DNA of 64,000 nucleotides, from contig JALMQS010000225.1 of NCBI GenBank assembly GCA_024734495.1, positions 8,931,094 through 8,995,093 on the forward strand. The letters are read 5' to 3'. Shown here piece after piece: positions 63,265 through 64,000 of this stretch (the first letter of the stretch is position 1; every line of letters starts with the position of its first letter). The notes under the pieces are model-generated. The model was not told the origin of the DNA. It did not search any database and saw nothing but the letters and a program-made list of their open reading frames with translations. The position numbers were made by a program, and so were the translations under genes. The stretch is from Forficula auricularia. Its lineage: Eukaryota; Arthropoda; Insecta; Dermaptera; Forficulidae.

Positions 63265-64000
63265 AATAAGAAATTTATTAAGGGAGGGTGTAGAACTGTA
63301 GACTATATAATTATGATGATCTATTAATTGTTAGTTAAATACATTTGGACGTTGTTCTTTCCATATTTAATGATCCATTAATTTTATGGGAAATTTTCAT
63401 CCAACATTATTCTCAACTTATTTATACAAAAATATATAGTAGGCACATAAAATAAAATGCTTGTTGCTTCACGTATTTATTTTTCTAAGTTTAATGAGTT
63501 GTTTGTGTCGTTGTAATTTTAATTAAGAGCAAACTAATTAGTCCAAAATTAATAAAACAATCATTGCCAATGCCAAAAAGGGATTTTCCCTAGATCCACT
63601 TAACCTGGATACTTTAAAGAAGACGTTCTGATTAAAAAAATAGAGGTGAGAGAATTAAAATATACATTTCACTCGTAGTTCGATCCTCGTATTTTTGAGG
63701 CAATTTTAGGTTAATGAGGTCGAAATAGAGAGAGCGAGGCGGCTCTAAACGTGCAAAGTGTGTCTATGGCCCTATAAGAAATTTACACTAGTAATCTGGA
63801 CTTTGTCTGCATGGCGGAAGGCAAAGGGGAGAAAAGGGCCGTGAGATAAGGTAAAAGAGGGCGAGGGGTGCAAGGGGGGGGGGCGCCAATTCTATTAGCC
63901 CAAGGCAGCCCTCCTAGAAAATAGATGAGCGCCCAAATGAAAGAAAGGGAAAAAGAAGAATCGACACACAAGTACTACCTTGGAAGAATTTATCAACGAG
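63265..64000. other. Unclassified sequence
   Basis: A purine-rich patch at 63830-63885 (gagggcgaggggtgcaaggg) with a G-run is followed by 'cgccaattctattagcccaa'. No gene feature is seen to the window end. Confidence 0.4.

Noticed and set aside
1..64000. CRISPR arrays, operons, bacterial promoters or Shine-Dalgarno sites
   Set aside because: No regular spacer-repeat pattern or prokaryotic gene organisation exists. The sequence is eukaryotic repeat-rich DNA.

Overview
The window is AT-rich, intron- and repeat-dominated DNA from an animal, most likely an arthropod and probably an insect. It has no bacterial-style gene layout. The only host-gene piece I can support is a 48-nt exon at 40406-40453 (+). 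It has consensus splice sites, phase 1 on both sides, and encodes IAASWEEWWTYDGISG, which I recognise as the N-terminal catalytic-fold segment of an invertebrate carbonic anhydrase-related protein (CA10/CA11-like, CARP). I find no neighbouring CARP exon, so most or all of the window appears to be two very long introns of that gene.

Everything else I can classify is transposable-element debris. Non-LTR retrotransposon fragments: a Jockey-like copy at 20866-23235 (+), a second LINE at 43085-44305 (-) split by a hAT element with an 8-bp target duplication, a LINE 3' end at 2575-2924 (-), and a possible LINE C-terminus at 56732-57052 (+). A Penelope-like element is represented by a GIY-YIG fragment (39170-39885, -) inside a TIR element. 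There are tRNA-derived SINEs at 33425, 60110 and 60517, and one of them shares its 3' tail with the 43-kb LINE. DNA transposons include a piggyBac relic (28575-29118, TTAA), hAT derivatives, several TA-flanked MITE-like elements and Helitron-like elements with 3' hairpins. A very abundant non-autonomous repeat carries an expandable unit of about 115 bp that contains poly-C runs.

The most interesting system is a set of palindromic repeats, in at least five sequence families, with a hammerhead-ribozyme-like core: CUGAUGA, one base, stem II, GAAAC, and in two families UAUA-GUC. Copies lie near 0.3, 0.9, 3.1, 4.2, 8.4, 10.7, 13.3, 29.5, 42.1 and 45.0 kb. Several are head-to-head inverted pairs, and the 3.1-kb palindrome has an intact core on each strand. 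This fits the short-stem-III hammerhead variants known from Penelope-like retroelements, and a Penelope fragment is present here.

Layout: 0-5 kb, ribozyme palindromes and repeat-unit debris. 5 kb, a 10/20-bp minisatellite. 6-8.5 kb, MITE-like and foldback elements. 8.8-14 kb, a 2.6-kb tandem duplication whose copies differ mostly by small deletions. 14-19 kb, repeat-unit elements, a CpG-rich islet and a TIR repeat. 19-24 kb, a TA transposon, the Jockey copy and a leucine-rich pseudogene. 24-31 kb, Helitrons and piggyBac. 31-37 kb, SINE, MITE and nested foldback. 37-46 kb, the CARP exon among nested TEs and a tandem array. 46-57 kb, Helitron, TA transposon, repeat-unit element and a retroelement 3' end. 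57-64 kb, mostly unclassified sequence with SINEs and one MITE.
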